The position numbers were made by a program, and so were the translations under genes. From Streptomyces longwoodensis (lineage in GTDB: Bacteria; Actinomycetota; Actinomycetes; Streptomycetales; Streptomycetaceae), in assembly GCF_001514125.1 (NCBI RefSeq), contig NZ_KQ948559.1:265749-329748 (forward strand): a stretch of DNA of 64,000 nt, read 5' to 3'. Of this stretch, positions 62,168-64,000 are shown piece by piece. Below the pieces are notes generated by a model. That model saw nothing but the letters and a program-made list of their open reading frames with translations, searched no databases and was not told the origin of the DNA. Positions within the stretch are counted from its first letter, which is position 1; each line of letters opens with the position of its first letter.

Positions 62168-63853
62168 TTGAGTCATCCGCACCCTGAACTCGGCCCGCCC
62201 GCGCCGCTCCCCGCCGGGGGCCTGCGGGTCACCCCGCTCGGCGGCCTGGGCGAGATCGGCCGCAACATGACGGTCTTCGAGTACGACGGCCGCCTGCTGA
62301 TCGTCGACTGCGGCGTGCTCTTCCCCGAGGAGGAGCAGCCCGGGATCGACCTGATCCTGCCGGACTTCAGCTCCGTCCGGGACCGCCTTGACGACATCGA
62401 GGGCATCGTCCTCACGCACGGCCACGAGGACCACATCGGCGGCGTCCCCTACCTCCTGCGCGAGAAGCCGGACATCCCGCTGATCGGCTCCAAGCTGACC
62501 CTCGCCCTGATCGAGGCCAAGCTCCAGGAGCACCGCATCCGCCCGTACACCCTCGAGGTGGTGGAGGGGGACCGCGAGCGCCTGGGTCCCTTCGACTGCG
62601 AGTTCGTCGCGGTCAACCACTCCATCCCGGACGCGCTGGCCGTCGCCATCCGCACCCCGGCGGGCATGGTCGTCCACACCGGCGACTTCAAGATGGACCA
62701 GCTGCCGCTGGACAACCGCCTCACCGACCTGCACGCCTTCGCGCGGCTCAGCGAGGAGGGCATCGACCTCCTCCTCGCCGACTCGACGAACGCGGAGGTG
62801 CCCGGCTTCGTCCCGCCCGAGCGCGACATCTCCAACGTCCTGCGCCAGGTCTTCGCGAGCGCCCGCAAGCGGATCATCGTGGCCAGCTTCGCCAGCCACG
62901 TCCACCGCATCCAGCAGATCCTGGACGCCGCCCACGAGTACGGGCGCCGGGTCGCCTTCGTCGGCCGCTCGATGGTCCGCAACATGGGCATCGCCCGCGA
63001 CCTCGGCTACCTGAAGGTCCCGCCGGGCCTGGTCGTCGACGTCAAGACGCTGGACGACCTGCCCGACGACGAGGTCGTGCTGGTCTGCACGGGCTCCCAG
63101 GGCGAACCGATGGCCGCGCTGTCCCGCATGGCCAACCGGGACCACCAGATCCGCATCGTCTCCGGCGACACGGTGATCCTGGCCTCGTCCCTCATCCCCG
63201 GCAACGAGAACGCGGTCTACCGCGTGATCAACGGGCTGACCCGATGGGGCGCGAACGTCGTCCACAAGGGCAACGCCAAGGTCCACGTCTCGGGCCACGC
63301 CTCGGCCGGCGAGCTGCTGTACTTCTACAACATCTGCCGCCCGAAGAACCTGATGCCGGTGCACGGCGAATGGCGCCACCTGCGCGCCAACGCCGAGCTG
63401 GGCGCCCTCACCGGCGTCCCGCACGACCGCATCGTGATCGCCGAGGACGGCGTGGTCGTCGACCTCGTCGGGGGCAAGGCGAAGATCTCGGGCAAGGTGC
63501 AGGCGGGCTACGTCTACGTCGACGGCCTCTCCGTCGGTGACGTCGGCGAGCCGGCGCTGAAGGACCGCAAGATCCTCGGCGACGAAGGCATCATCTCGGT
63601 CTTCGTGGTGATGGACTCCTCCACCGGCAAGATCACCGGGGGCCCGCACGTGCAGGCCCGGGGCTCCGGCATCGAGGACTCGGCCTTCACCGACGTCCTC
63701 CCGAGGATCACCGAAGTCCTGGAGCGCTCGGCCAGGGACGGCGTGGTCGAGCCCCACCAGCTGCAGCAACTGATCCGCCGGACGCTGGGCAAGTGGGTGT
63801 CCGACACCTACCGCCGCCGGCCGATGATCCTGCCGGTCGTGGTGGAGGTCTGA
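62168..63853 (+). CDS. rnj: Ribonuclease J
   Basis: RNase J is a metallo-beta-lactamase/beta-CASP nuclease with endo- and 5'-3' exonuclease activity in mRNA decay and rRNA processing. The 561-residue protein has the zinc motif LTHGHEDHIGG, the beta-CASP core, and a C-terminal dimerisation domain. The rare TTG at 62168 is chosen because SHPHPELGPP, which I recall as the Streptomyces family N-terminus, begins directly after it and GAGGAG lies at good spacing. An in-frame GTG at 62147 lacks a ribosome site. The gene ends before a strong hairpin. Confidence 0.93.
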   Translation: MSHPHPELGPPAPLPAGGLRVTPLGGLGEIGRNMTVFEYDGRLLIVDCGVLFPEEEQPGIDLILPDFSSVRDRLDDIEGIVLTHGHEDHIGGVPYLLREKPDIPLIGSKLTLALIEAKLQEHRIRPYTLEVVEGDRERLGPFDCEFVAVNHSIPDALAVAIRTPAGMVVHTGDFKMDQLPLDNRLTDLHAFARLSEEGIDLLLADSTNAEVPGFVPPERDISNVLRQVFASARKRIIVASFASHVHRIQQILDAAHEYGRRVAFVGRSMVRNMGIARDLGYLKVPPGLVVDVKTLDDLPDDEVVLVCTGSQGEPMAALSRMANRDHQIRIVSGDTVILASSLIPGNENAVYRVINGLTRWGANVVHKGNAKVHVSGHASAGELLYFYNICRPKNLMPVHGEWRHLRANAELGALTGVPHDRIVIAEDGVVVDLVGGKAKISGKVQAGYVYVDGLSVGDVGEPALKDRKILGDEGIISVFVVMDSSTGKITGGPHVQARGSGIEDSAFTDVLPRITEVLERSARDGVVEPHQLQQLIRRTLGKWVSDTYRRRPMILPVVVEV

Positions 63854-63885
63854 CGCCCCGTCGGCCCGTCCGACCGTACGAACCC

Positions 63886-63925
63886 GGAGCGGGGCACCTC
63901 GATTTGCATCGGGGCGCCCCGCTCC
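63886..63925 (+). terminator. Hairpin after RNase J
   Basis: A perfect 10-bp stem (GGAGCGGGGC / GCCCCGCTCC) encloses a 20-nt loop, 32 nt after the stop. Confidence 0.8.
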
Positions 63926-64000
63926 AGTACGTTTACGGCTCCGCCTCCGAGGGAACCCGGTCAGCTTCGAGCATCGGGACCGCCCGGGAGGGGTGGAAAA

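Overview
The window is a very GC-rich actinobacterial chromosome segment, almost certainly from a Streptomyces. The support is strong third-position GC bias, many GTG starts, frequent ATGA/GTGA overlaps, and a gene order (ispG, proS, rimP-nusA-ylxR-infB, rbfA-truB-ribF, rpsO-pnp, dapB-thyX-dapA, RNase J) that from memory matches the conserved core region around SCO5690-SCO5745 of S. coelicolor. No tRNA, rRNA, insertion sequence, prophage or CRISPR array was found.

Region 1 (1-7340) is a carbohydrate-utilisation island: a 5'-truncated GH42 beta-galactosidase, a GH95-like hydrolase, a secreted GH12 endoglucanase, a GH31 alpha-glycosidase and a LacI-type repressor with two palindromic operators. 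Galactosidase, fucosidase-like, endo-glucanase and xylosidase-like activities together fit dismantling of xyloglucan.

Region 2 (7657-17104) is housekeeping: a long acyl-CoA dehydrogenase, dxr and ispG (MEP isoprenoid pathway) flanking an RseP-type site-2 protease, two GNAT acetyltransferases and proS. A small minus-strand cluster follows (17174-19234): a kinase-fold protein lacking its catalytic residues, a DUF4439 ferritin-like protein and a lipoprotein.

Region 3 (19448-31311) is the translation/transcription block rimP-nusA-ylxR-infB-DUF503-rbfA-truB-ribF. It is interrupted between truB and ribF by a 1181-residue protein that joins a trypsin-like domain without its catalytic Ser to a variant P-loop NTPase and a long repeat-like C-terminus. 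This is one of the two most unusual genes here.

Region 4 (31441-52810) is a complete-looking type VII (ESX/Wss) secretion locus: a MinD/ParA-like ATPase with huge Pro/Gln-rich flanks, an unassigned partner, EccE, EccB, a mycosin protease, a putative cargo module (178-residue protein, 771-residue WXG-like protein, lipoprotein), EsxB, EsxA, EccC, EccD and a membrane-anchored beta-propeller protein. The cargo module shows a visible GC drop inside the 771-residue gene that continues into the lipoprotein, which suggests a swapped, polymorphic 3' end.

Region 5 (52871-63853) returns to core genes: a DUF397 protein, rpsO, pnp, an M16 peptidase, dapB, small membrane proteins, thyX, dapA and RNase J. 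It includes RNA hairpins in the rpsO leader, between rpsO and pnp, and between thyX and dapA. Strong hairpin terminators separate most transcription units and are listed.
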